A DNA stretch of 64,000 nt from contig JAZBRS010000026.1 of assembly GCA_037176725.1 (NCBI GenBank), forward strand, positions 56,274,501 to 56,338,500. The letters run 5' to 3'. The stretch comes from Posidonia oceanica. Taxonomy: Eukaryota; Streptophyta; Magnoliopsida; Alismatales; Posidoniaceae. Shown piece by piece: positions 30,640-42,208 of this stretch. Positions within the stretch are counted from its first letter, which is position 1; each line of letters opens with the position of its first letter. The notes under the pieces were generated by a model, which did no database searches, was not told the origin of the DNA, and saw only the letters and a list, made by a program, of their open reading frames with translations. The translations under genes and the position numbers were made by a program.

Positions 30640-30990
30640 CTCATGCCTAGGATAAAGGAAAGGTCGATGCGAGCCAAGAGAAAGGGCAAGGATTCCTGTT
30701 ACGCATGGAGAAGGTGTTAGGCACCCCCGATACGTCCGAGAGTCGGTCTTTCTTAGGCAATCTCGTGCTAATGTAGGGAAATGCTAGCCTAATGCCTACA
30801 TGCCATGAATGTCTACTTGCTATGCATGGGAAATAAACGTGCCATCTATGTGCTCAGCAACGCTGCTAGTGTTCCGAACTAAGCAGACCCTGGTTTGTGA
30901 GAACTCCTAGGCAGTAAGCATCATAGCCCTAAATGCAGATGCTGGCGATAAAGCAAAACTGCAGGGAAAACCAAGCAATGCAAACGACAT
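30640..30990 (-). promoter_or_regulatory. LTR 3' conserved block (B1)
   Basis: Matches the family-A block: TCCTGTTACGCATGGAGAAG, GGTGTTAGGCACC, CGGTCTTTCTTAGGC, TGTTCCGAACT and GTGAGAACTCC in the same order. Confidence 0.65.
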
Positions 30991-31242
30991 GCAAGCGATA
31001 TAGCAAAGCAGGTGCGGAAAATGGTGCGAAATGAGGAAAACAATGCAAGGCACGGAAAACGAGGCAAACAAGTGGAAAACAATGCAAGATGCGGAAAACG
31101 AGGTGAAAGCGAGGTGCAAAACCAAAACAAGGGTTAGGCAACTTGCGTAGGGGTTGCAGTAAGCATTAGAAGCCATAAAATGCGGAAAATAGCGAAGGAA
31201 GCAAAATCAGCGCTTTAAAACCAAGTCAAGCCAACTGCAAGC

Positions 31243-33586
31243 GTTGGACGCTGGCAACAGCGGTGTCCAACGTTGGACGCTGTCATTGCTGGCGTCCAAC
31301 AACTGCTGGAGGCAGACAACATGCAAGTTTTGGAAAAAGATGCATTCTAGCTATATGGATGCAATATAGATGCAGAAATGCAGCTAAATGGGTGCAAGGC
31401 ATGCAGAGCTAACATGATAGAGGATCAGAAGAGGAATCAGAGCAAGGGACAAGCTAGGATCAAAGATCAAAGCAAACAGAGTGTTGGACACCCCTGAACA
31501 TGGTGTCCAACGTTAGACGCCAGAGAGACAGGTGTCTAACACAGGCTAGAGAGAAAAAAAGAAAAAAGCATACAAAAGACAAATAAAAATGGGAACATGC
31601 ATTTGGGCTACTGGAGACAAACATAAACTGAACATACAAGCATGGGAGGCATAAGAAACAAAAAAAAACATTACCTGTAGCATGTGCCAGGCCAGAGGCA
31701 CAACCAGAACGTTGGACGCGAGCTAGGCTGGCGTCCAATGTTGGACGCCTGCACCAGCAGCGTACAACGCCTTGGGAGGCACAAACACACAAAAACTTGC
31801 ATGGAACATAGCAAATGAACTAAAGAAGCCATGGAATAATTGCAAAGGAAGCTAGGCATGCATGGTTAACACTGAAGTCATGTAAATAAGCAAGATTAGA
31901 GCATTATGCAAGCTAAAAAAAGAAACAGAGGAGCAGGGCCATTAGACGCTGGAGACAACAGCGTCCAACGTTGGACGTTGGAGTCTCTGGCATCCAACAA
32001 CCACAGCATGCAAACTTACTTGTGCTAAGAGGGAGCTTAGCTCTAAACCCCACCTATATGCATGCAAACCTACTGAAGACATACCAGAGCAAAAGAAACA
32101 TGTATAGCAAGCATTTAAGTCAAGAGAAGCAAGAAAAGAAGAACATGCATGGGAATAAAAGATAAAAAGACTAAAAGAAATAACATGCAATTTAAGAGGA
32201 GGCTGACAATCCTAAGTATGGTTGCCATAGAGGCCAGGCATTACTAGGCATACACTGAACATGCATAGACATCAAAAATAGGCATGGTACAAACATGCCA
32301 GCAAGTTACAGCTAACTGAGGTGTTGGACGCTGGAAGAGCCAGCGTCCAACGTTGGACGCGGCTCACCCAGGAGTCCAACGCAGGCAGGAAGCAAACAGG
32401 CTCAAAGCATGCAAGAAAGATTAGGCATGGATCAAAGCAGAGAAGTAGGTATGGTATAACATTTGAAAACGAGTAAAGGAGGCATGCAGCATGGATTTAC
32501 AAAATAACAAGCAATAGCAAGGCATGGAAAGCATGAGAACAAGAGCAAAGCAAAACAGGGTGTTGGACGCTGGCCTATACCGCTTCCAACGTTGGACGCA
32601 CTAGATGACGCATCCAACACATTGAACTTCGCTTCAATTAAGCGAAGCCACCAAATCGTTTGGAAACTTCAACTAAACTAGGTAACAAGCAAAGGTGTTC
32701 GATAACAAGCATGGTGGTATGCTTGGTGCCGAAATTAGACGAGTGGATTGCTCCACCCATCTCCTCCTCCTCATCGCCGGAAAACCAAGCGATGGAGGGG
32801 TGTGTGTTGTGCTAAGATGCATGGAAAGCAAGGGAAAACACTCACACTAGCATGCATGGGCCTAAGGGGAAGAAAACCAACCTTTTGGCGGCCCAGAGTA
32901 GTGACTCCACCTTCGATGCCGGCGCTGCAGATGTTGCGGCAGAGCCAACTCCGGCGAGCTTGCGCGGGCAGCTGAAAGCACCAGAAGGGTCGGCGAAGGG
33001 TCGAGGATGGAGGTGGATGATCACTCTGTGCTCTGGAGTCAATGAATTCCCTCTTGGCTCTGTGTGGTGAATGCTGGAATGGCTCAAAGGAGGGTGTTTT
33101 GTTGTTGGAATGCATGGGTTCAAGTGCGAGCTGTGGCTTTGGCAGGCGAATTGCAGGCGGTTGCAGGTGGTGTCAGAGGCTTCTAAGTGTGTGGGAGGCT
33201 CGAGGAATGTCAGGAGCTTGGCAGAGGTGTGTCAGATGGCCGACGGAGCCACGATGGTGGCTGACACGGGCGGCTAAATGCTGTGAGGGCGGAGAGAGCG
33301 GGATTAGGGCTGAAATCGAAATGATTGGTTCCAAAGGTAGTAACTCATCCTTGGGAGGTAGTGGATGACCTGGAGGGCAAGAGGGGACAGGTAGTAAGTG
33401 CGGGGAGGTGGTGGATTGGACGGGAAGTGAGCTGGAAGGGGCAGAACAGCCACTGCTGCAACCGAGCCATTGGACGCTGGAGCAGGAGGCGTCCAACATT
33501 GGACGCTAGCACAGGGTGCTTCCAACGTTGGATGCTGGCACAGGACGCGTCCAAAGTTGGACGCTGCCTATTCCAGTGTACAACAC
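31243..33586. repeat. Twin-hairpin modules (GTTGGACGC...GCGTCCAAC) in B1 LTR
   Basis: Seven modules begin at about 31243, 31483, 31711, 31941, 32323, 32572 and 33469. Each is two hairpins back to back: arm GTTGGACGC, a loop of about 5-13 nt, arm GCGTCCAAC, then directly a second such hairpin, so the middle reads GCGTCCAACGTTGGACGC. The best stem, at 32323, has perfect 12-bp arms GTTGGACGCTGG/CCAGCGTCCAAC. At 31483 the arms are GTTGGACACC/GGTGTCCAAC, then GTTAGACGCC/GGTGTCTAAC: changes are matched on both sides. The first four modules are 228-240 bp apart. Confidence 0.88.
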
Positions 33587-33816
33587 GCTCAGTTGGCAAA
33601 AGCTGTAAATGGGCTTGGGCTTGGGCTTAGAAAGGCTTGAAAATGTGCAAAAAGGCTTGGGTTAAGGCTTGGAGGGTTGGATAAGGTTGTAGGCTTAGGT
33701 TTGGGTTGGAAAATGGGTTAGGAAAAAGGTTAGGAAGAAGAATGCCATTCCAGAGTCCACACGAGCCTGCGAAAGAGAACAACCAACTTCCAGGCTGTTA
33801 GAATGGGGTGTCTACA

Positions 33817-33830
33817 GATGCCCCTCCCTG
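33817..33830 (-). other. Polypurine tract of element B1
   Basis: CAGGGAGGGGCATC on the minus strand abuts the LTR start TGTAGACACC. It marks 30360-33816 as a 3' LTR and is the expected plus-strand DNA primer. Confidence 0.85.
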
Positions 33831-33966
33831 AGCGAGGTCAAGCGTAGCGAGACCGCCACTCAGGGTAGACAAGACACCCTACCTGACACCGGCAGGAGCA
33901 CAAATCACTATTGGCGCAAATCATTCACCCAGTGGATGCACCGGGAAAACATGACTCAGAGCCACA

Positions 33967-34038
33967 ATGCAGATGCTGATGCAAATGCCGATGCTGATGC
34001 AATGCGGGCTAATGCTGATGCAATGCATGCCGATGCAG
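33967..34038. repeat. Imperfect GATGCN repeat
   Basis: GATGCAAATGCCGATGCTGATGC-like hexamers repeated about ten times. A similar stretch occurs near 52700-52870 in B2, again between the polypurine tract and the hairpin array. Confidence 0.7.
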
Positions 34039-34285
34039 CTATTTACCATGCAATGCTGTTAGTAAAAGAATTCGGTGCTGATGCTGAAGGGATGCAAAGA
34101 AAGCTGCAGTGCACTTCATGAGTTCGGGGACTAGTCCGAGCTCACAAAAGAAATGCCTGATAAGACTGATGGGCTTGGCATCCGAGCAGTTAGGGCTACT
34201 AGCCCAATAAGCAGAGGGGGGAGACAATTGGATGACTGTCGATCGAGCGGTTAGGGCTGCCAGCCCACAGGGGGAAACAGAAGCA

Positions 34286-36985
34286 GCTTGTCCTCGCTCG
34301 AGGGAACAAGCAAGAAAGAGAAAGGGGGAAGGCAAGCGTGGGCATCGTCCGCACGGAGCGAAGCCAAGCAAGAGCTGATCCTCGCACGAGGATATAGGGC
34401 AAGACTTCGAGCATATGAGGTCTGAGAAGAGCTTGTCCTAGCCCAAGGAAACAAGCAAGAAAAGAAAGGGGGTAGGCAAGCATGGGCATCGTCTGCACGA
34501 AGTGAGGCCACGCAAGGGCTGATCCTCACACGAGGATACAGGACAGGACTCCGAGCATACGGGGTCCGAGAAGAGCTTGTCCTCGCCCGAGGAAGCAAGA
34601 AAGAAAAGAAAAAATACTTGTCCTCACCCGAGGAAGCAAGCAAGATGGGAAGAAGAAAGAGGCTTGTCCTCGCCTGAGGAAGCAAGCCAACGGGACTCCG
34701 TCCGCACGGAGCGGAGTCACGCGAAACGAAAAAAGGCTTGTCCTCGCAAGCAAGAAAGGAAAAACGCTTGTCCTTGCCCGAGGACAAGTAGGAAAAGAAA
34801 GGGGGAGGGCAAGTGTGGGCATCGTCCGCACGGAGCGAAGCCACGCAAGGGCTGATCCTCGCACTAGGATACAGGGCAGGACTCCGAGCATATGGGGTCT
34901 GAGAAGAGCTTGTCCTTGCACAAGGAAGCAAGCGGGGTCTCCGTGCAGACAGAGACGGCAAAGGCTTGTCCTCGCCCGAGGAAGCAAGTGGGGGATTCCA
35001 CGCGGACGGAATCTGAAGAGCGCTTGTCCTTGCCCGAGGAAGCAAGTAGCAGTCTCATCCTCGCCCGAGGGGACAGACAGGGGACTTCATCTACATGGAG
35101 CGAAGTCACCTGGGGGGCTCGTCCCCGGCCAGGGAAACAAGTGGGCCTGATCCTTGCCCGAGGAAACAGGTGGGACTTCGTCCGTACGGAGCGAAGTCGC
35201 AGGGGGCTTGTCCTCATGCGAGGAAGCAAGCAAGAAAGGAAAAAGGCTTGTCATCACCTGAGGAAGCAAGCAGGAGGAGAAGAAGAAAGAGGCTTGTCCT
35301 CACTTGAGGAAGCAAGCGAGCGGCACTCCGTCCGCACGGAGCGGAGTCATGCGAAAAGGAAAAAGGCTTGTCCTCACCCGAGGACAAGCAAGAAAAGAAA
35401 GGAGGAGGGCAAGTGTGGGCATCGTCCGCATGGAGCGAAGCCATGCAAGGGCTGATCCTCGCACGAGGATACAAGGCAGGACTCCGAGCATATGGGGTCC
35501 CGAGAAGAGCTTGTCCTCGCCCGAGGAAGCAAGCAGGGCACGCATATGCTTATCCTTCGCCTAGGAATAAGCGGGCCTGATCCTCGCCTGAGGAACAGGG
35601 AAACTCCATCCGCACGGAGCTGCGCAAGGCTTGTCCTCGCCCAAGGAAGCAAGCAGGTCTGACCCTCGCCTGAGGAAACAGACAGGGGCTCTGTCCGCAC
35701 AGAGCTAGGTAGGGCTTGTCCTCGCCCGAGGAAGCAAGCAAAAAAGGAAATAGGGCTTGTCCTCACCCGAGGAAGCAAGCATGCGGGACCCCGTCCGCAC
35801 GGAGCGGAGTTGCGCAAAAAAGGAAAAAGGCTTGTCCTCGCCTGAGGAAACAAGCAAGAGGGGCAGAAGAAAGAAGCTTGTCCTCACCCGAGGAAGCAAG
35901 CCAGTGGGACTCCGTCCGCACGGAGCGGAGTCACGCGAAACGAAAAGAGGCTTATCCTTGCCTGAGGAAGCAAGGAAGAAAGGAAAAAGGCTTATCCTCG
36001 CCCGAGGACAAGCAGGAAAAGAAAGGAGGCAGGCAAGCGTGGGCATTGTCTGCACGGAACGAAGCCACGCAAGGGTTGATCCTTGCATGAGGATACAGGG
36101 CAGGACTCCGAGCATACAGGGTCCGAGAAGAGCTTGTCCTCGCCCAAGGAAGCAAGCAGGGCGTGCATACGCTTATCCTTGGCCAAGGAATAAGCGAGCC
36201 TGATCCTCGCCCGAGGAACAGGGAAACTCCATCCGCGCGGAGCTGCGCAAGGCTTGTCCTCGCCCGAGGAAGCAAGTGGGTCTGATCCTCGCCTGAGGAA
36301 ACAGACAAGGGCTCTGTCCGCACAGAGCTAGGTAGGGCTTGTCCTTGCCCGAGGAAGCAAGCGAAAAAGGAAACAGGGCTTGTCCTCACCCGAGGAAGCA
36401 AGCATGCGGGACCCCGTCCGCACGGAGCGGAGTTGCGCAAAAAAGGAAAAAGGCTTGTCCTCGCCTGAGGAAACAAGCAAGAGGGGCAGAAGAAAGAAGC
36501 TTGTCCTCGCCCGAGGAAGCAAGCCAGTGGGACTCCGTCCGCACGAAGCGGAGTCACGCAAAACGAAAAGAGGCTTATCCTCGCCCGAGGAAGCAAGGTA
36601 GAAAGGAAAAAGGCTTATCCTCGTCCGAGGACAAGTAGGAAAAGAAAGGAGGTGGGCAAGCATGGGCATCGTCCGCACGGAACGAAGCCACGCAAGGGCT
36701 GATCCTCGCACGAGGATACAGGGCAGGACTCCGAGCATACGGGGTCCGAGAAGAGCTTGTCCTCGCCCGAGGAAGCAAGCAAGAAAAGGAAAAAGGCTTG
36801 TCCTCGCCCATGGAAACAAGTAGGAAAGGCAGAAGAAAGAAGCTTGTCCTCGCCTGAGGAAGCAAGCAAGCGGGACTCCGTCTGTACGGAGCGGAGCCAC
36901 GCGAAAAGGAAAAAGACTTGTCCTCGCCCGAGGATAGGCAAGAAAGGAAAAAGGCTTGTCCTTGCCCGAGGATGCAAGCAGGAAA
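34286..36985. repeat. Hairpin array in the 3' untranslated region of B1
   Basis: About 2.7 kb of short hairpins separated by AAGAAAGGAAAAAGG-type linkers. Class 1 follows GCTTGTCCTCG-CC-CGAGGAAGCAAGC, with variants such as CTGATCCTCG/CGAGGA..CAG. Class 2 follows CTCCGTCCG-CA-CGGAGCGGAG. Examples: 36171-36195 (CCTTGG/CCAAGG core) and 34374-34398 (ATCCTCG/CGAGGAT). Several substitutions are matched in both arms. The array is collinear with 53067-54680 in B2. Long ORFs on both strands arise from the repeat periodicity and are not treated as genes. Confidence 0.93.
35417..36663. repeat. Higher-order repeat of about 624 bp within the B1 array
   Basis: The block starting GGGCATCGTCCGCA at 35417 recurs at 36041 and again begins at 36664 (spacing 624 and 623). 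The order of hairpin types inside each block is the same, so the array grew partly by duplication of large blocks. No such duplicate was noticed in B2. Confidence 0.85.
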
Positions 36986-37022
36986 AGAAAGAAAGCGATA
37001 CCAGAGAGCAGCTAAAAAGATG

Positions 37023-37050
37023 CCCCTAGTATCAGGGATGATACCAGGGG
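37023..37050. other. Long-stem hairpin at the edge of the array (B1)
   Basis: Arms CCCCTAGTATCA and TGATACCAGGGG, loop GGGA, one mismatch. In B2 (54713-54740) the same hairpin has a perfect 12-bp stem. On the sense strand it contains AGGGGCATC, the core of the polypurine tract. Confidence 0.8.
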
Positions 37051-37512
37051 ACAGTCGGAACGCTCCTAGTATCAAAAGCAAAGAAAATGCAGACAAAACT
37101 AACACGTTTGCCAAACGAGCAGTCGGGGATGCCAGCCCAGAGTGATCTGGGCAAAGGCGGTTGCGGCGATGCATGGGTCTGCAGAGGTTCTTGCGTGCAT
37201 GTTGACTGCAGGGGGAGCTTTGCTGTGACTCCCTTGCTGAGGTTGCGGGTATGGTGCTTGTAGAGGGAACTACTCTAGATCTTTTGCGGGGCTGCCCTAG
37301 GCTGCTTGCATGGGCTAATGCTTTGGGGTGCTTGATGCAAGTCCTGCAACATCCGGGCAGGAGGAGATATGAAATAGGCAAGGCATGCAATGCAAACAAA
37401 TGGCATGAAACGTCATTGTATTGAGTGAATCTCTAATTACACGCCTCTGATAGGCCAAAAAGATACAGCATGATTCAAGGAAAGCTATACAAACAAACAA
37501 CTGCACCAATGC

Positions 37513-38705
37513 CTAGTCATGTCGAGCCCTTTTTGCTTGGCAGGAGTCAGGAAACTGGGGAGCGCATGGAGGAATCTCGTTGAGGGGCCAGAGTCCCTAC
37601 ACCTCAGTGACATACTCAGAAGTACATCCTGAGCCCTTCACAGCTGCAATGTCTATAGACTTCACCCCATGCCGCATCAAGTCTACCAGTGCTGTTGTGG
37701 ATGCTGTTGTGCTAAGAGGGTAAGTCTGCATGAGCCTGGGCGCAGTGCTATCAATGAAGGCGCCCTGCCAGTAGCCAAACTGCCGCATGACCCGGATAGG
37801 GTGGTACTCCACACCCTCGGTGAATCCTGGCAGCACCACGAGTCGCGTATCGCGAGCATCGAAGAAGATGGTGAAGGGCTCTACTACGAATGGGATGATT
37901 CGCCAAGTTACTGCATAATCCGTCAGCTCAGACAGCTTCTGATACTCCTCTGGCACGCTCTTGATAGTTCTTGCATGACCACTGCTGCAGTAGGTTTCAA
38001 TGGCATGCCTCTAAGGGCGCAGGAGGTCCATCTCCAGGTGTGCAGCTAGCCAGATTTGTACAAGTACTATGCAGCCATGGAACTGGCGGCAGCGGTGCAC
38101 GACGCGGTCCAGCCCGCAGTATGTTTCTACAAGGACGACTGGTGCCAGGTCAACCTGCCGGGTCACCACTGCAAGTGCAATCTCAATTGCAACTATCATC
38201 TGGCCATGTGTGAAGATGAGTTCGCCTAGAAAATGGGTGACGAACCGCTGGAGCCACAGCTCATCTCCGTGTTCAGCATGCTTTTCCATAACTGCATCAA
38301 AATATGCTAGCGAAGCAGGGGCATGGGCCCGCTGGTGTAGATTAGTCTTTGCTGGTAGCCTTTGGCAGAGAGCCCAGTTAGCTGGTTCAGGACCGTGGTG
38401 TATCTATCGCACCTCATAAAGACTGGAGGTTCCATTATCTTGGAGAAGCCGCAGATCCGGTGTACTTCTTATAGCGTAAGAGTCAGCTCTGTCCTGCCGA
38501 AGCGGAAGACATGATGCGCTAGCTTCCAGAACCTTGCTGCAGTGCATAGGAGATGCCAACTTACTTCCACGTCTATTGCCTTTAGGAGCTTGGAGGGAAT
38601 ACCCCAAGTACGTAGCTTCTCACGATCGACTTCAGTGAGTTTGCCAACCCACTCTCGCAGGGCATCTGAGCAGTGCATGGGAGTGACCAGAGTAGGATAA
38701 CCCAT
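37513..38705 (-). pseudogene. Third ORF of B1: DUF7745-like, broken
   Basis: It begins with MGYPTLVTP at 38705 and ends at TAG 37513-37515. The same motifs as the intact copy at 4190-5392 are seen (KLAHHVFRFG, FLGELIFTHGQMTVAIE-like, DLAPVVLVETYCGLDR). It is broken by a stop at 38469, a one-base deletion near 38311 compared with B2, and TAG at 37597-37599 from CAG. Length and position match those in A and B2, so the ORF belonged to the common ancestor of both families. Confidence 0.75.
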
Positions 38706-40212
38706 TGTGCAGGAGAGAAAGTGCAGGCTGCTGGTGCAGAAACCTCAGGTACTTGTGATCAGAGTTGCAGCTCATCAGATCAGGCATAAGCAGGTAACAC
38801 TTGGCTGATAAAGATGTAGATTTCAAGGCTAGCAGTAAGCATGTTCAGCAGTTAGCATTCAGAGTGTAGACATTAAGCCCATTCAGACAAAGGCAGCTCT
38901 ACTGGGGCAAGTGGTTGGTCAGAGCTCTGGACCAGTGCAGCTTGAAGAAGGTCGGTGCATGCTTGATAGAAGTACTGTCTCAACGTCGGGCCAAGTTTTG
39001 CAGAGTGGGAAGAAAGGAGAGAATGATTGACGCTGTGCATGCATGCATGGTTTATGCTTGGTATGCGTGGCTATGTGCATGGTTTATAATAGATGCCATA
39101 AATGTATGCATGATTTTTGCTTATATGCTGTAGCCCTCAGCATGTGGAGTGCTTAATGCCTGCTGCAGAGGAAGAGAGGGGTCCTTGACTCACTAGACTC
39201 TACTCAAACTCTTAACTTGCTGGTGGCACTCAGGAAAGGATTATTTGCAGTGCGTGAGTGGTGGGTGGTGAGGACAGGCTCCAGACCAATCTCCCAAAGA
39301 CCTACACCTACTTTTTTTGCTTGTTCTTGCTCCCTCATAGGCATGTAGGTTTCCCCTATCCCTAACTTGGAGGCAATGGGCACCTGGTTGAAGCTGAGGA
39401 GCTGCTTGCTAGGCCTTGCTAGGTTTAAAGGCTTTGCAGGGTTTGTGGATTCCCTAGATGCAAATTTTTGCTCATCTCTAAGACAAGGGATGGGATTGTG
39501 CTGCTTGCTTTTTCTTTTTCTGGAGTTGACTTTTGTCTTTGCTCCTTTTTTCTTTGCTTCTTTTTTTTGCTTTCTTTTTTTTATTGCTTTTTTTCTTTGC
39601 TCTTTTCCTCTTTTTTTTTTGCAAGCTTCTGCCATCCTTGGTTTAAGGGTAATCGGCACTAGGTTTTGAAGTGGGTTTGGGGCTCCTAGGTGCAAAATGG
39701 TGGACCATCTCCGAAGCAGTTTGGAAGGACGGGGTTACGCTACATGCCTCTATCTCTAGGGCCTGCTTCTGCCTTCGCCTTCAATTTGCTTTTCCTTTTA
39801 TGCCCATGCTCAGACATATTCTTTTATGGCTTACGCTCATGCTCACACCTTAGCATTTTATCTCCCTTGGGAGGTGCAGGTCCTAAGGTGTTTGGTTATT
39901 TCGCCTGTTCTCATTTGAAGGGTGGCTCCCTCACTAGCTAAGACACCTAAGTAGTGTCAGGTGAGGCAGGGTAGACTCCTTCCATAGTAGGCAAGCACAT
40001 CTGATTTCATCATTGGACCAAATGCAATGCATGATTTTTGCTGGGAATTTTTGGTTTTTGCTTGAGATATGCTGAAAGAAGGCGGAAATGTAGGGATATG
40101 TGCAGAGGTTGCAAGGATGCAAGGGATAGGATCGGAACGCAAAAGAATGTACAAGGAAGAGAGGATGCAAAGGACGGGATGGGAGAGAATGCTCTGCAAG
40201 GCAAGGGCCGAT
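38706..40212 (-). other. Untranslated spacer between integrase and third ORF (B1)
   Basis: No convincing gene. It contains the polypurine tract 39507-39622 and short segments conserved with A, B2 and D. Remaining open frames on either strand are short and not conserved. Confidence 0.7.
39507..39622 (-). promoter_or_regulatory. Internal polypurine tract (B1)
   Basis: Over 110 bp almost entirely A/G on the sense strand, with runs of up to ten A. Same position as in A, B2 and D. Confidence 0.55.
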
Positions 40213-41319
40213 CTACTAATAGTACTTCTTGAGATAGCATGCATTGACCGGTTTTGACTGCCCAGCCTGGTCCATGTCCTCAAGAATTGCTGCATCGCCT
40301 GAGAATGCCTGCTTGACCACAAAGGGGCCACGCCAGTTGGGTCGGAATTTGCCTCGACCGTCTGGCAGGTGCATGGCTGGCAAAACAAGGTCACCTGGCT
40401 GGAAGCTCCTAGGCCGTACCTTATTCAGGTATGCTCTTGCCATCCGCTTCTGGTAGCAGCGAGCGTTGTGCATTGCTTGCAATCTACGCTCGTCAATCAG
40501 GTTAAGCTGGGAGCAGCGGTCCTCGACCCATTCTGCTTCTTCCAGCTCTACTTCTCGCAGGATTCATAGTGAAGGGATCTCCACTTCGACAGGCAGCACT
40601 GCCTCCATGCCGTACGCCAGCGAGTATGGGGTGGCCCCTGTTGAGGTCCACACTGATGTCCTGTACGCCCGGAGTGCGTACGGGAGCTTATCGTGCCAGT
40701 CTTTGTGGGTTTCTGCCATCTTCTTCATTATCTTCACAATGTTTTTAATGGCGGACTCCACTGCTCCATTCATCTGTGGCCAGTATGGCGAGGATATATG
40801 ATGCTTGATCTGGTGCTTCTGCAGGTATTCTTCGATCCTCTTTGCAATAAAGTTTGAGCCGTTGTCAGAGATGATTGCATGCGGGACCCCATATTAGGTG
40901 ACAATGTTATTCCTGATAAACCTCTCTTTCACCGCAGCTGTGACCGCCTTGTAGGAGGCTGCTTCCACCCACTTAGTGAAGTAGTCTATCGTTACTAGAA
41001 TGAAGCGATGACCATTTGATGCAGCAGGGTGTATAGCGTCGATGACGTCAATCCCCCGGGTGGAGAAGGGCCATGGCGAGGACATGCTATGCAATTCCTG
41101 CAGGGGTGCGTGCATAAGATTATCATGGATTTGGCAGTTGTGGCATCTACGCACAAACTAGCAACAGTCTGCCTCCATAGTTGACCAGAAGTAGCCTTAT
41201 AACATGATTTTCTTGGCTAGCAGCACACCATTCATATACGGACCACAAGTCCTTGCATGGACTTGGAGCATTAGCGTGTCAGCCTCTGGCTTGTTCAAGC
41301 AGCACAGGAGCATCTGACT
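40213..41319 (-). pseudogene. Integrase of B1
   Basis: VRRCHNCQIHDN zinc-binding part, GIDVIDAIHP, SDNGSNF, QMNGAVESAIKNIVK and C-terminal GPFVVKQAF are present, so the three catalytic residues can be read. It is broken by stops, including one within CC*FVRRC near 41160, another near 40894, one in place of the Arg after SLR near 40564, and TAG at 40216 just before the normal stop at 40213. It would have joined the cDNA to the host genome. Confidence 0.9.
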
Positions 41320-42208
41320 GTATGATCTTCTGTCTAACTACCCTGCCCCTAATACATACTTTGACGGCAGACGCGCCAGAGTTCTTCTATCCGCTGCTGA
41401 GGTGCCAGGCAGGTGGCTGCCAGACTCCAGGAAGGCTTTAATGTCACAATACCAAGGCTGCTCTTCCACCGGGTTTGTCTCCTCTATGCTCATGCAGTGC
41501 GCAGGCTACTCCATGCATGTAACTGATACATCCACTGCTCGGTCCTCAGGTATACTGAGCCAAGACGCCAAGGTTGCCAACGCATCTGCATATGCATTCC
41601 TTGCTCTGTTCATATACGAGAAGCGGATGCTTGCAAATTGTTCTATCAGCTTCAGCAGGTGTTCGTGATATGGCACTAACTTTGGATCCTTTGTTCTCCA
41701 ATCGCCATTCACTTGGGAAATCACCAGCATGGCATCGCCGTGCACATGCAGCTTCTACGCCTCATGCTCGAGCATGACCTTCAATCCCAGAATGCATGCT
41801 TCATACTCTGCTTCATTATTAGTGCATTTGAAGGTCAGCTTCCTTGCAAAGGGGATCATCTGCCCCTGCGTCGTGGTCATCACCGCGCCTATGCCTCGAC
41901 CCTTCTTGTTGACAGTGCCATCAAAGTACAACTGCCAATGCTCTAAGTCCTCAAGGTCCTCCTCAGAGTCTTCCATTGCAAAGAGGATGTCCTCATCTGG
42001 GAACTGTGTCTGGAGAGGCTAGTATTCAGGCAAAGGAAAGTCTGCAAGGTGATCCGCCATGGCTTGGCCCTTCATGGCTCGCTGCGTGACAAAGGTGATG
42101 TCGTACTGAGACAACAGTACCTACCACTTAATGCATCTTCCTACCATTATTGGCTTCTGGAAGAGGAACTTGATGGGGTCATGTCGGCATAGGAGCCGGA
42201 CTGGGTAC
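41320..42208 (-). pseudogene. Archaeal-type RNase H and end of gypsy RNase H (B1)
   Basis: WQLYFDGTVNKKGRG, NNEAEYEACILGL, HVHGDAMLVI and RNAYADALA carry the four acidic catalytic residues. It is interrupted by TAG at 41755-41757 and 41506-41508, both from CAG. The right end is the insertion point of the plus-strand solo LTR E; the gypsy RNase H continues on its far side. Confidence 0.88.

Larger units (their letters stand above)
30360..33816 (-). mobile_element. 3' LTR of element B1 (3457 bp)
   Basis: On the minus strand it begins TGTAGACACCCC (33816) and ends GGATTACTACA (30360). A polypurine tract lies immediately upstream (33817-33830). It contains the conserved 3' block, seven paired-hairpin modules and a coding-like GC-rich part near 32750-33400 with no consistent ORF. 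It is clearly homologous to 49231-52565. Confidence 0.92.

Noticed and set aside
32750..33400. Possible host gene exon in the GC-rich part of the B1 LTR
   Set aside because: The matching part of the B2 LTR (about 51650-52250) has different open frames, and no known protein motif was recognised.
34251..36977. Long overlapping ORFs on both strands in the hairpin arrays (Arg/Ser/Pro-rich, also at 53069-54783)
   Set aside because: They appear in many frames at once, consist of repeated hairpin units, and their frames are not conserved between B1 and B2. They are by-products of the repeats.
34286..36985. CRISPR-like appearance: palindromic repeats with spacers
   Set aside because: Spacer length and repeat sequence vary widely, the region is inside a plant retrotransposon, and there are no cas genes.
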